Positions 7,344 to 14,566 of a DNA stretch of 41,982 nt are shown one piece after another. Source of the stretch: CAIWXH01 sp964555675 (GTDB lineage: Bacteria; Chloroflexota; Chloroflexia; Chloroflexales; Chloroflexaceae); contig CAZKTU010000032.1 in the NCBI GenBank assembly GCA_964555675.1, positions 1-41,982 of the forward strand, written 5' to 3'. Each line of letters begins with the position of its first letter. Position 1 is the first letter of the stretch. A program made the position numbers and the translations under genes. The notes under the pieces are model-generated. The model was given only the letters and a program-made list of their open reading frames with translations, made no database searches and had not been told where the DNA came from.

Positions 7344-9143
7344 TTACGGGCCTACCTTGATCACTCCGAGCTCGGCGTAGTCGCCGATCGCGGCCCCGTC
7401 GGCCGCCCAGACCTTCTGCCGTCGCCCGTCCTTGTCGGCCCTGAAGAGGCCCACCCGCAGCCTGTACTCGCCCGCCGGCAGGTCCGCCGGCAGCTCCAGT
7501 ATGTGCGTGTCGGCCACCCAGTCGCCCGGCGTCCAGAGCGGGAAGGGCAGGCTGTCGGCCCGCGGCTGCCTGTTGCTCTGAGCGACGATCGTCTCGGCCC
7601 CGTCGACCAGGTGCACGAAGACCGTCCACGGGCGCGGCACCGGCTCGAGGCTGTTCCAGGTCAGGGTCAGGGGCAGGGTTGTGCCAGGTGCGGCCGGGCC
7701 CTCCAGGCGCCAGCCTCGCAGCGCCACCCCCTGCTCCCACGAGGCCGCGAAGCGCGCATAGGTCGCGCTGCCCAGGTTCGCCATCGCCGCCCCGGGCGCC
7801 AGGGCCACCCAGGTGTAGGCCGGCCGGATCACCGCGAAGGGCATCGCGGCCGCCAGAACGGCCAGGAGCAGCGCCATGAGGGGCGGCACGAGGGCGCGCA
7901 GTTTACCGGCGGGCTGTTGCGCGGTCGTCCGCGGGCCGAGCAGCCCTCGCACTCCCTGCGCCAGCAGCAGCGCGATCGCGCCGACGGCGGGGAAGAGCAT
8001 GCGCCCCTGCCAGGCCACCAGCCCCGCCGTCCAGGCGAAGGCCAGGGTCCACGCCAGGGCCATTGCGGCGGCGATCAGCGGCCCCGCCCAGAGCCCCAGG
8101 GTCCCTGCGCCGCCGCGCCGGGCGAGCAGCCGCCCCCAGCCGACTATGGCCAGGGCGCAGAGGGCCATGTAGGGCCAGAGAACCCAGTCCGCGGGCCGCA
8201 CGCTCATCCAGCCGAAACGGGCCCAGAACGAGCCGAAGAGCTGCCCGACGGCCCCGGCCCAGGCCGCGGGGTCGCCCCAGTCGAAGGGCTGCGTTACGAA
8301 CTCGGCCTTGAAGGCCCCGAGCCCGAAGAGGTCGCCGTAGAGCCCCAGGTTGCGCCAGAACCACCAGCCCGCCGTCAGCAGCGTGGTGAGGCCCAGGGCG
8401 AGGCAAGTGCCCACGAGGCCCCGCAGCTGCCCGCCTGTGGCCCGCCAGGCCCCCCAGAGCAGCAGCGGGCCGAGCAGCAGGGCGCTCTGTTTGGTCAGCA
8501 GGGCCAGCCCGAAGAGCAGGCCCGCCACGAGCGCCCAGCGTATGGGCGAACGTGTCGGCCTGAGGCACCACCAGAGGGTGGCCGCGCCGAGGGCCGCCAG
8601 GAGCGCGTCGTTCGTCGCCAGGGCCGTCGTAAAGAGCAGCTGCGGGTTCAGGGCCACCAGGGCCGCGGCCGCAGGCGCGAGCCAGGGGTCGGCGGGGCTG
8701 AGGCGTCGCGCCGCCAGGAAGGTGAAGCTGATCGCGAGGGCGCCCCAGAGCCCTGAGACGGCCCGCACCAGATGCCATGCCGCGGTCAGGCCCGTCCAGG
8801 GCAGCAACTCGCGGCTGCCGCGCATAAACGCGCCGGGCTCGTCGCCCCCGGCCCAGACGAAGCGGGGGTTGGCGGTCAGCAGGATGGCCCGCTGCTCGGC
8901 GGGCAGCCAGGCCACGGCCGGCGTGGCCAGGGCGTAGGCCAGGGGCGGCTGGTGGCCCTCGCCGGGCACATCGCTCGGCTCGGGTGCCTCGCGCTGCACG
9001 GGCAGCCGGCCCTCGTCGGCCAGGAACAGCACATAGGCCAGGTGGCCCGGCTCGTCGGGCCCCTCGCCCAGGGGGATGGCCCAGTTGTAGAGCGCGTGGA
9101 GCGCGAGGAAGAGGGCGAGGAGCGGCCAGAGTGTGCTGCGCAT
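7344..9143 (-). CDS. Multi-pass membrane glycosyltransferase-like protein (DUF2142/GT39-like)
   Basis: A 599-residue integral membrane protein with about 10-12 hydrophobic segments between residues 5 and 430 and a soluble C-terminal beta-rich domain of about 160 residues. The first extracytoplasmic loop holds the acidic patch GEGPDEPGHLAY followed by GHQPPLAYAL. An Asp/Glu followed by H-x-P-x-Y in loop 1 is the GT-C pattern of DUF2142 and PMT-type enzymes that use lipid-linked sugars. Likely transfers sugar onto a cell-envelope acceptor. Starts 44 bp after pheS, separated by a strong palindrome. Confidence 0.75.
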   Translation of the reverse strand: MRSTLWPLLALFLALHALYNWAIPLGEGPDEPGHLAYVLFLADEGRLPVQREAPEPSDVPGEGHQPPLAYALATPAVAWLPAEQRAILLTANPRFVWAGGDEPGAFMRGSRELLPWTGLTAAWHLVRAVSGLWGALAISFTFLAARRLSPADPWLAPAAAALVALNPQLLFTTALATNDALLAALGAATLWWCLRPTRSPIRWALVAGLLFGLALLTKQSALLLGPLLLWGAWRATGGQLRGLVGTCLALGLTTLLTAGWWFWRNLGLYGDLFGLGAFKAEFVTQPFDWGDPAAWAGAVGQLFGSFWARFGWMSVRPADWVLWPYMALCALAIVGWGRLLARRGGAGTLGLWAGPLIAAAMALAWTLAFAWTAGLVAWQGRMLFPAVGAIALLLAQGVRGLLGPRTTAQQPAGKLRALVPPLMALLLAVLAAAMPFAVIRPAYTWVALAPGAAMANLGSATYARFAASWEQGVALRGWRLEGPAAPGTTLPLTLTWNSLEPVPRPWTVFVHLVDGAETIVAQSNRQPRADSLPFPLWTPGDWVADTHILELPADLPAGEYRLRVGLFRADKDGRRQKVWAADGAAIGDYAELGVIKVGP

Positions 9144-9158
9144 GGCTGCGGCGGGGCT

Positions 9159-9179
9159 CAGGGGGGCCTGGCCCCCCTG
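9159..9179 (-). terminator. Palindrome between pheS and the membrane protein gene
   Basis: CAGGGGGGCC and GGCCCCCCTG pair around a single base, giving a stable 8-9 bp hairpin a few bases past the pheS stop. No T-tract follows. It belongs to the same style of G-rich hairpin seen at other gene ends here. Confidence 0.4.
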
Positions 9180-9186
9180 TAGCAGC

Positions 9187-10233
9187 CTATCCGAACATCT
9201 CGCCGAAGCGCGCGTCGCCGCTGTAGAAGTGTCTGATGTCGTCGATGCCGTACTTCAGGAGGGCGATGCGTTCGGGGCCGAAGCCGCCGGCGAAGCCGCT
9301 GAACTGCTCGGGGTCGTAGCCGCCGTTGCGCAGCACATTGGGGTGCATCATGCCGCAGCCGCCGATCTCGAGCCAGCCCGAGTACTTGCAGATGCGGCAG
9401 CCCTTGCCCTCGCAGAGGAAGCAGCTGACGTCCATCTCGGCGCTCGGCTCGGTGAAGGGGAAGAAGCTCGGGCGCAGGCGCACCTGTGTGCCGGGGCCGT
9501 ACATGCGCTCGGCGAAGTAGCCCAGGGTGCCCTTCAGGTCGCCCATGGTGATGTTCCGCCCGACGGCGAGGAACTCGAACTGGTGGAACATCATCTCGCT
9601 GCGCACGGTCACCTGCTCGTTGCGGTAGACCTTGCCGGGCAGCAGGACGCGCAAGGGCTCTGGGGCGCGCTCGCGCATCATGCGGATCTGGCCGGGCGAG
9701 GTGTGGGTGCGCAGCAGCACCGAGGGCGCGCCGGCCGGCATCTCTACGTAGAACGTATCCTGCATGTCGCGGGCCGGGTGGTCGTCGGCGAAGTTGAGCA
9801 GGCTGAAGTTGTACTCGTCCAGCTCGACCTCGGGGCTCTCGGCGACCAGGAAGCCCATCTCGGCGAAGATCGACTGCACCTGGGCGAGCACCTGGTTGGT
9901 CAGGTGGACATGGCCCAGGGCGGGCGCCCTGCCGGGCATGCTCACGTCGATGCGGTCGGAGGCCAGCTCTGCGGCCTGCGCGGCGCCCTTGAGGCGCTCC
10001 TCGGCGCTCGCGTAGGCGGCCTCGAGCTGCTCGCGCAGGGCGTTGACCCTGCGGCCCACCTCGGGGCGCTCCTCGGCGGGCAGGCTGCCCAGGCCGCGGC
10101 TGAGCCGGGTCAGCTCGCCCGACTTGCCGGTGTACTTCGTCTTCCACTCGGCCAGCCCTGCCAGGTCGGCCACGGCCGCGAGGGCCGCGGCGGCCTCCTG
10201 CTCGAGGGTGGCCAGCTCGTCGATCACGGTCAT
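9187..10233 (-). CDS. pheS: Phenylalanyl-tRNA synthetase alpha subunit
   Basis: Catalytic alpha subunit of the alpha2-beta2 PheRS. An N-terminal coiled-coil arm (residues 1-85) precedes the class II core. Motif 2 appears as VYRNEQ followed by MFHQFEFLAVG, and motif 3 as GFGPERIALLKYGI. A cysteine-rich loop (SCFLCEGKGCRICK) matches the PheS variant with CxxC pairs. Start set at ATG 10233: a promoter with -10 at 10280-10285 places the transcript 5' end near 10273, so the TTG at 10278 would not be transcribed. The length of 348 residues is normal. The partner pheT is not adjacent; the next gene is a membrane protein. Confidence 0.95.
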   Translation of the reverse strand: MTVIDELATLEQEAAAALAAVADLAGLAEWKTKYTGKSGELTRLSRGLGSLPAEERPEVGRRVNALREQLEAAYASAEERLKGAAQAAELASDRIDVSMPGRAPALGHVHLTNQVLAQVQSIFAEMGFLVAESPEVELDEYNFSLLNFADDHPARDMQDTFYVEMPAGAPSVLLRTHTSPGQIRMMRERAPEPLRVLLPGKVYRNEQVTVRSEMMFHQFEFLAVGRNITMGDLKGTLGYFAERMYGPGTQVRLRPSFFPFTEPSAEMDVSCFLCEGKGCRICKYSGWLEIGGCGMMHPNVLRNGGYDPEQFSGFAGGFGPERIALLKYGIDDIRHFYSGDARFGEMFG

Positions 10234-10279
10234 ACCTGTATCCACTTCGTTCTTGCCAGCGCGTTCTGCCGTGATCAAT

Positions 10280-10307
10280 ATTCTAAGGCGAAACCGGCAA
10301 ACCGCAA
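10280..10307 (-). promoter_or_regulatory. pheS promoter
   Basis: On the minus strand TTGCGG (10302-10307), a 16-bp spacer and TAGAAT (10280-10285) form a reasonable sigma70-type promoter in the gap after the SpoU gene. It sets the pheS start at 10233. Confidence 0.55.
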
Positions 10308-10314
10308 ATCGGGC

Positions 10315-11100
10315 CTATGTCCGACCTCTGCTGCGCTGGCGCAGGGCCTCGAAGAGCATGATACTGCCGGCCACCCCGGCGTTGAGCGACTCGGCGCGAC
10401 CGACCATGGGGATGGCGATGCGGTGGGTGGCCAGAGCCATGCCCTCGTCGCTGACCCCGCGGGCCTCGCCGCCGATGATCAGGGCTGCGGGCTGCTTCCA
10501 GTCTGCGGCGAAATAGGGCATGCCGGCCTCGGCGTCTGCGGCGTAGACCAGCGGGCAAGCGCCGAGCTCGTCGGCGATCGCCTCCCAGCCCAGGTCGGCC
10601 CGCAGGGGCAGGCTGAAGTGGGCACCCATGGCGGCCCGCAGCACCTTGGGGCTGTAGGGGTCGGCGGTGCCCGGGGCGCAGACCACCAGCCCCACCCCGG
10701 CGGCCTCGGCCGAGCGCAGGAGCGTGCCGGTGTTGCCAGGGTCTTGCACGCCGTCGATCACCAGGCGCAGGCCCTGCCTCGGCTCGTGCTCGGGCCAGGC
10801 GCAGGCGGCGACCACGCCTTGGGGGTGCCGGGTGTCGGCGGCGGCGGCCACGGCGGCGGGGGTGGCCTCATAGCAGCCGGGGCGGCCGGCCAGGGCCGCG
10901 AGCAGGGCCGCGCCCTCGGGGGTGGCCTCGAGCTGCTCGGGGGCATAGAGAGCCACGCGCAGGTCGGCGCCCGTGGCGAGGGCGTGGGCCAGCAGGCGCA
11001 CGCCCTCGACAAAGACGCTGCGCTCGCTGCGACGCTCCTTGGCGGAGTCGCGCAGCGAGCGCAGGCGCTTGACGTGGAGGTTGGCCAGGCTGGTGATCAC
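10315..11100 (-). CDS. TrmH/SpoU-family RNA 2'-O-methyltransferase
   Basis: A 261-residue RNA ribose methyltransferase. An N-terminal L30e-like substrate-binding domain (residues 1-100, with FVEGVRLL) is followed by the trefoil-knot SPOUT domain. SpoU motifs are motif 1 DGVQDPGNTGTLLRSAEAAG (about 115-134), motif 2 IIGGEARGVSD and motif 3 IPMVGRAESLNAGVAGSIMLFEAL. Substrate is probably 23S rRNA, but RlmB-type or tRNA targets cannot be separated by eye. The GTG start lies 4 bp after the rplT stop, so translation is probably coupled to ribosomal protein synthesis. In many bacteria a SpoU gene likewise sits between rplT and pheS. Confidence 0.9.
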   Translation of the reverse strand: MITSLANLHVKRLRSLRDSAKERRSERSVFVEGVRLLAHALATGADLRVALYAPEQLEATPEGAALLAALAGRPGCYEATPAAVAAAADTRHPQGVVAACAWPEHEPRQGLRLVIDGVQDPGNTGTLLRSAEAAGVGLVVCAPGTADPYSPKVLRAAMGAHFSLPLRADLGWEAIADELGACPLVYAADAEAGMPYFAADWKQPAALIIGGEARGVSDEGMALATHRIAIPMVGRAESLNAGVAGSIMLFEALRQRSRGRT

Positions 11101-11104
11101 CAGC

Positions 11105-11962
11105 TTACTTATCGCCCTCGTAGCTGAAGGTGGCGACCTCAGTACCCTGGGTGTCCGAGAGGACGGCGGTGTCGCCCTCGTTGTTCCAGATGGCGCTGCG
11201 GTTGCCCCAGTAGAGGTTCGCGGCGTCGTCGTCGCCGGCCTTCGTCCAGACCTGCACCTCGGCGCCGGCGGCCAGGGTGAAGGCGGGGAAGGTGTAGACG
11301 TGGCGCGTGGCGAAGTCGCGCAGGCTCCAGCCCGTCAGATCGATGGCGGCGTCGCTGCCGTTGCTGATGCGGACGTACTCGCCCTCGACGTCCCTGCCCT
11401 CGGGGTTGTACTCGATGAAGCTGATCGTCAGGCCGCTGTAGTCGACCGTCGGGGCCTGCGGGGCGAGGGTGGCGACCGGGGCCGCGCCGAGGGTCGGCTC
11501 GGCGGCGGGCAGCTTGACCGTCAGAGCGGGCGCGGCCGCGCTGATGTTCGACGGGCCGAGCAGGGTCGGGCGGGCGGGCTTCAGACCCTTGGTCGCGCTG
11601 CGACCGCCGGTGGATGCCTGCATGGCGACGGCGACGACATTGCCGAAGCCGTTGAGGTCGCGCACGGCCATGTCGGCCAGAATCTTGCGGTCGAGGTCGA
11701 TCCCGGCGTTCTTCAGGCCAGCGATCAGCCGGCTGTAGGTCGTGCCGTGGATGCGGGCCGCGGCGTTGATGCGCTGGATCCAGAGGCGGCGGAAGTCGCG
11801 CTTGCGGTTGCGGCGGTCGCGGTAGGCGTAGGCCAGGGCGTGCATAACCGCCTCGTGCGCCACCTTGTAGTGACGACTACGAGCGCCGCGAAAGCCCTTC
11901 GCCTGATCAAGCAGCTTATTGTGACGCTTGCGCGTCATCACGCCACGCTTGACACGTGCCAT
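11105..11962 (-). CDS. rplT: Ribosomal protein bL20 fused to a C-terminal lamin-tail domain (LTD)
   Basis: A 285-residue protein, more than twice the usual 117-120 for bL20. Residues 1-115 are a full bL20 (MARVKRGVMTR, YRDRRNRKRDFRRLWIQRINAAAR, LDRKILADMAV). Residues 116-175 are an Ala/Pro-rich linker. Residues 177-282 match an LTD: ISFIEYNP, GEYVRISN, IDLTGWSLRD, HVYTFPAFTLAAGAEVQV, YWGNRSAIWNNEGDTAVLSD. The start is ATG 11962 with GGAGG 8-9 nt upstream. The frame is continuous with no internal stop, and linker codon use looks like its neighbours. bL20 binds 23S rRNA early in 50S assembly and usually represses its own operon. LTDs are immunoglobulin-like folds of lamins and bacterial secreted proteins. 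What the LTD adds to a ribosomal protein is unknown. Confidence 0.93.
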   Translation of the reverse strand: MARVKRGVMTRKRHNKLLDQAKGFRGARSRHYKVAHEAVMHALAYAYRDRRNRKRDFRRLWIQRINAAARIHGTTYSRLIAGLKNAGIDLDRKILADMAVRDLNGFGNVVAVAMQASTGGRSATKGLKPARPTLLGPSNISAAAPALTVKLPAAEPTLGAAPVATLAPQAPTVDYSGLTISFIEYNPEGRDVEGEYVRISNGSDAAIDLTGWSLRDFATRHVYTFPAFTLAAGAEVQVWTKAGDDDAANLYWGNRSAIWNNEGDTAVLSDTQGTEVATFSYEGDK

Positions 11963-12129
11963 GGTGTAATCCTCCAATACAACGGGCAGGCCAGGGGGTG
12001 GCTGTGTCCCTGGGCTACGCCCGATACGCAGGCGACAGGTGGCAGGTGGCGGCCCTCAGGGGCGCCCGACTGCACTTTGCCAATTTGAACCCGTCACCTC
12101 GAAGTAACGACAGACGTTCGTGCGGCGTC
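11963..12129 (-). promoter_or_regulatory. Unusually long rpmI-rplT spacer, possible leader
   Basis: The 167-bp gap between rpmI and rplT is long for an operon where these genes are normally a few dozen bases apart. No ORF or consensus promoter was seen. It may carry an RNA structure for bL20 autoregulation or a processing site, but no specific fold could be proven by eye. Confidence 0.3.
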
Positions 12130-12330
12130 CTACTTCAGCCCGTAGGGCAGGGCGACCTTCAGATGCTCGCGGTTGCCCCGCGCGGTCGGCTGGTCTTTGC
12201 CCCACTTGCGCTGCGAGCGGCCAGGTCGGTTGACCTTGTTCCCGCGCACACCGTACTGCTGAAGCACCTTGCCGCCTGCGGTGATCTTGAAGCGGCGCTT
12301 GGCGCCCTTGTGGGTCTTCATCTTCGGCAT
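12130..12330 (-). CDS. rpmI: Ribosomal protein bL35
   Basis: A 66-residue basic protein with the bL35 pattern: MPKMKTHKGAKRRFKITAGG at the N-terminus and a C-terminal half rich in Arg/Lys with the conserved Gly-x-Pro-Tyr-Gly ending seen here as LPYGLK. Component of the large subunit near the E site. Lies 12 bp after infC in the standard infC-rpmI-rplT order. Confidence 0.95.
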   Translation of the reverse strand: MPKMKTHKGAKRRFKITAGGKVLQQYGVRGNKVNRPGRSQRKWGKDQPTARGNREHLKVALPYGLK

Positions 12331-12342
12331 TGCTGCAACCTT

Positions 12343-13080
12343 TTAGGGTTTCTCGTCGCCGGCGGGGGCATCGTCGTCGAGATCGTCATCGTCCTCGTCG
12401 TCGAACTCCTCGTCGTCGTCGAACTCCTCGTCGTCGAGGTCCTCGTCATCGAGATCCTCATCCTCAAGCACCTCGGCCTCGCTGTCTGCGCCGGCCGCGC
12501 CCGTGTCGCTCACCGGCTGGGCCTTCTGGGCGGCCTTCGCCTTCTGCGCCTGCTGCGCCGCCTTCAGCACCTTGGCCGTCGGGGCGAGCAGCAGCGAGAG
12601 CACGCGGCCCTCCATCAAAGGCTTCTGCTCAACGATCGCAATCTCACGCAGCTGCTCGGCAATATCCTCGAGCATCTTGCGCCCGATGTCCGGGTGGGCC
12701 ATCTCGCGCCCGCGGAAGCGCACGTTGAACTTGACCTTGTCGCCCTGCAGCAGGAACCGCTTGGCCTGGTTGGCCTTGACCGAGATGTCGTGATCGGCCG
12801 TCTTTGGCATCAGGCGGATCTGCTTCAGCTCGGCCTGCTTCTGGTTCTTGCGCGCCTCGCGCTCTTTCTGGCTCTGCTCGTAGCGGAACTTGCCGTAGTC
12901 GAGCAGACGACAGACAGGCGGAACCGCGTTCGGCGCAACCTCGACCAAGTCGAAGCCACGCTCCTCGGCCATGGCGATCGCCTCGCGCACGCCGATGATC
13001 CCTACCTGGGTGCCATTCTCGTCGATCAGGCGCACTTCGCGTGCGCGGATACGACCGTTAATGCGGAACCGATCCCTAAT
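12343..13080 (-). CDS. infC: Translation initiation factor IF-3, AUU start, acidic C-terminal tail
   Basis: IF3 binds 30S subunits, checks start codon/initiator tRNA pairing and prevents subunit joining. The conserved N-terminus RDRFRINGRIRAREVRLIDE is only complete if translation begins at ATT (13080-13078); AAGGAG lies 7 nt ahead of it. An AUU start is the hallmark of infC and underlies IF3 autoregulation. The N-domain (to about 80), lysine-rich linker and C-domain (about 85-167, with FRGREMAHPDIG) are normal. Beyond them lie an Ala/Lys/Gln stretch (170-188) and about 45 residues made largely of Asp and Glu, giving 245 residues against the usual 170-180. First gene of the operon. Confidence 0.95.
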   Translation of the reverse strand: MRDRFRINGRIRAREVRLIDENGTQVGIIGVREAIAMAEERGFDLVEVAPNAVPPVCRLLDYGKFRYEQSQKEREARKNQKQAELKQIRLMPKTADHDISVKANQAKRFLLQGDKVKFNVRFRGREMAHPDIGRKMLEDIAEQLREIAIVEQKPLMEGRVLSLLLAPTAKVLKAAQQAQKAKAAQKAQPVSDTGAAGADSEAEVLEDEDLDDEDLDDEEFDDDEEFDDEDDDDLDDDAPAGDEKP

Positions 13081-13207
13081 GGCCTGACTCCTTCGTCTTC
13101 AGGGCGTCGCCCGGCGATGCGCGGTCTGCGCCGCTCTCACACGAGGCCGCCCGCCCGCCCCTGGTGGAACGTGCGCGTGGCGTCGCTGCATCCCGGACAA
13201 GCCAACT

Positions 13208-13228
13208 GCGGCCGGTCGTCCCGGCCGC
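13208..13228 (-). promoter_or_regulatory. Hairpin in the infC leader
   Basis: An 8-bp perfect stem (GCGGCCGG / CCGGCCGC) with loop TCGTC lies about 20 nt after the predicted transcription start and about 130 nt before infC. It could serve in leader regulation or simply shield the mRNA 5' end. Confidence 0.4.
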
Positions 13229-13245
13229 CACCACGTCGAAGGCGT

Positions 13246-13274
13246 ATTATAGCAGCGCCTTCCCCGACCGTCAA
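13246..13274 (-). promoter_or_regulatory. Promoter of the infC-rpmI-rplT operon
   Basis: TTGACG (13269-13274), exactly 17 bp, then perfect TATAAT (13246-13251) on the minus strand. It sits just past the stop of the oxidoreductase gene and predicts a leader of about 160 nt before the AUU start. Confidence 0.85.
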
Positions 13275-13279
13275 ACGCC

Positions 13280-14566
13280 CTAGCGCGGCCCAACCATCTC
13301 GGCGGCCACGCGTTGGCCCAGCTCGACCGCAAAGTTGGTCCCGCGGTCCCACGGGTAGACCTGGCTCATGCTCGCCCAGTACAGCCCCGGCAGGGGCGTG
13401 CGCAGCGGGGGGATGCTGGCGCTATGGCCGACGGGCGCAATGGGTTGGGCGTAGCGCTCGCGGTGCAGCCAACTCGCCCGCACCCAGCTACGCTCGAAGG
13501 CCGGGTTGACCAGCTTCAGCGAGGGCAGGAAGCGCTCCAGCAGCTCTTCGTGGCTCAGCCTAAAGTACTCGTGGTCGGGCTCGAGGTAATCGCCCAGGTA
13601 GATCAGCCGGTCGCCCCCGTAGTGCTCGGGCTCGACGAAGTTGGTGTGCTCGACCAGGGCCAGGTAGGGGAACTGGTCCTTGGGCATGTTCACCCAGTAG
13701 AGGCCGCCCGTGAGGGGCTGGTTGAGGGCCAGCGTCATCACCACGGCGCCCATCGAGCGTAGCTGGCTCAGCCTGCCCAGATAGTCGCCCGGCAACTGTG
13801 GCGCAAGCCTGGCGAGCAGCCCCGGGGCCCCGGTCACCAGCAGCTGGTCGAAGTGCTCGGCGGGCATGCCGGGGGCGATCACCTCCCAGCCGCCGTTGAG
13901 CTGGCGCACCGCCGAGACCGGCGAGCTGAGGCGCACCTCGACGCCCTGGCGGCGCAGCGAGGCCAGCAGACCGTCGCAGAAGGCCTGGAAGCCGCCCGCG
14001 AAGTAGCCGAGCTTGAAGCTGCGGGCCTTCAGGCGGGCCCAGAGCCAGGCCATATTCACCTCGTCGGCGTGGGGGCCGAACTTGCCCTCGAGCAGGGGCC
14101 GCCAGAGCACCTCGTAGACCTTGCGGCCGGCCCAGCGCGAGGTCCAGGCGGCGGCCGTGGTACGCTCGAGGCTGGACCAGTTGCTGGTCACATACTTCAG
14201 GTAGAAGGCCACAGCCCCGAAGCGCACCCGGTCGTGAAAGGGCAGAGCCGGGAAGCGCAGCACCTGGGCCGGCCCGTTCAGGTCGTAGCCGCGGCCGCGC
14301 CACCACTGGGCGGTGATCTGCCCGCGAAAGAAGAGCTTGTCGCCCAGGCCGATCGCTTCGGCGAGCTTGATGATCGCCGTATCGGTCTGGAAGATATGGT
14401 GGTAAAAGCGCTCGAGGGGCCATGCCCAGCGCTCGTCGCGAAAGCCCGAGGCCAGGCCGCCGGCCTGCGTGGCCGCCTCGAACACAGTTACCTGCTGCCC
14501 GGCGTGGGCCAGATCGCGGGCGGCGGCCATGCCCGCCACGCCGGCCCCGATGATCGCGGTCTTCAC
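13280..14566 (-). CDS. NAD(P)/FAD-dependent oxidoreductase (amine oxidase/protoporphyrinogen oxidase-like)
   Basis: A 428-residue flavoprotein. The N-terminal Rossmann FAD motif is IIGAGVAGMAAARDL (residues 5-19), with the ribose-binding Glu in VTVFEA (about 35) and the GG doublet of AGGLASGF typical of the amine oxidase/phytoene desaturase/UDP-galactopyranose mutase superfamily. A C-terminal FAD segment is suggested by LPGLYWASMSQVYPWDRGTN. The middle region (WPLERFYHHIF, WRPLLEGKFG) resembles membrane-associated oxidases next to glycolipid or polyisoprenoid genes. The substrate is not identifiable. The ATG overlaps the stop of the upstream flippase gene by 4 bp, so the two are almost certainly co-translated. 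Confidence 0.85.
   Translation of the reverse strand: MKTAIIGAGVAGMAAARDLAHAGQQVTVFEAATQAGGLASGFRDERWAWPLERFYHHIFQTDTAIIKLAEAIGLGDKLFFRGQITAQWWRGRGYDLNGPAQVLRFPALPFHDRVRFGAVAFYLKYVTSNWSSLERTTAAAWTSRWAGRKVYEVLWRPLLEGKFGPHADEVNMAWLWARLKARSFKLGYFAGGFQAFCDGLLASLRRQGVEVRLSSPVSAVRQLNGGWEVIAPGMPAEHFDQLLVTGAPGLLARLAPQLPGDYLGRLSQLRSMGAVVMTLALNQPLTGGLYWVNMPKDQFPYLALVEHTNFVEPEHYGGDRLIYLGDYLEPDHEYFRLSHEELLERFLPSLKLVNPAFERSWVRASWLHRERYAQPIAPVGHSASIPPLRTPLPGLYWASMSQVYPWDRGTNFAVELGQRVAAEMVGPR

Noticed and set aside
7341..8756. A 471-codon frame antisense to the membrane glycosyltransferase-like gene
   Set aside because: Low-complexity Arg/Pro/Gly/Gln composition typical of shadow frames; the opposite strand encodes a coherent membrane protein.
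12070..12110. tRNA-like GGTTCAAATT on the minus strand in the rpmI-rplT gap
   Set aside because: The bases on either side do not form a T-arm, and no acceptor, D or anticodon stem can be drawn.
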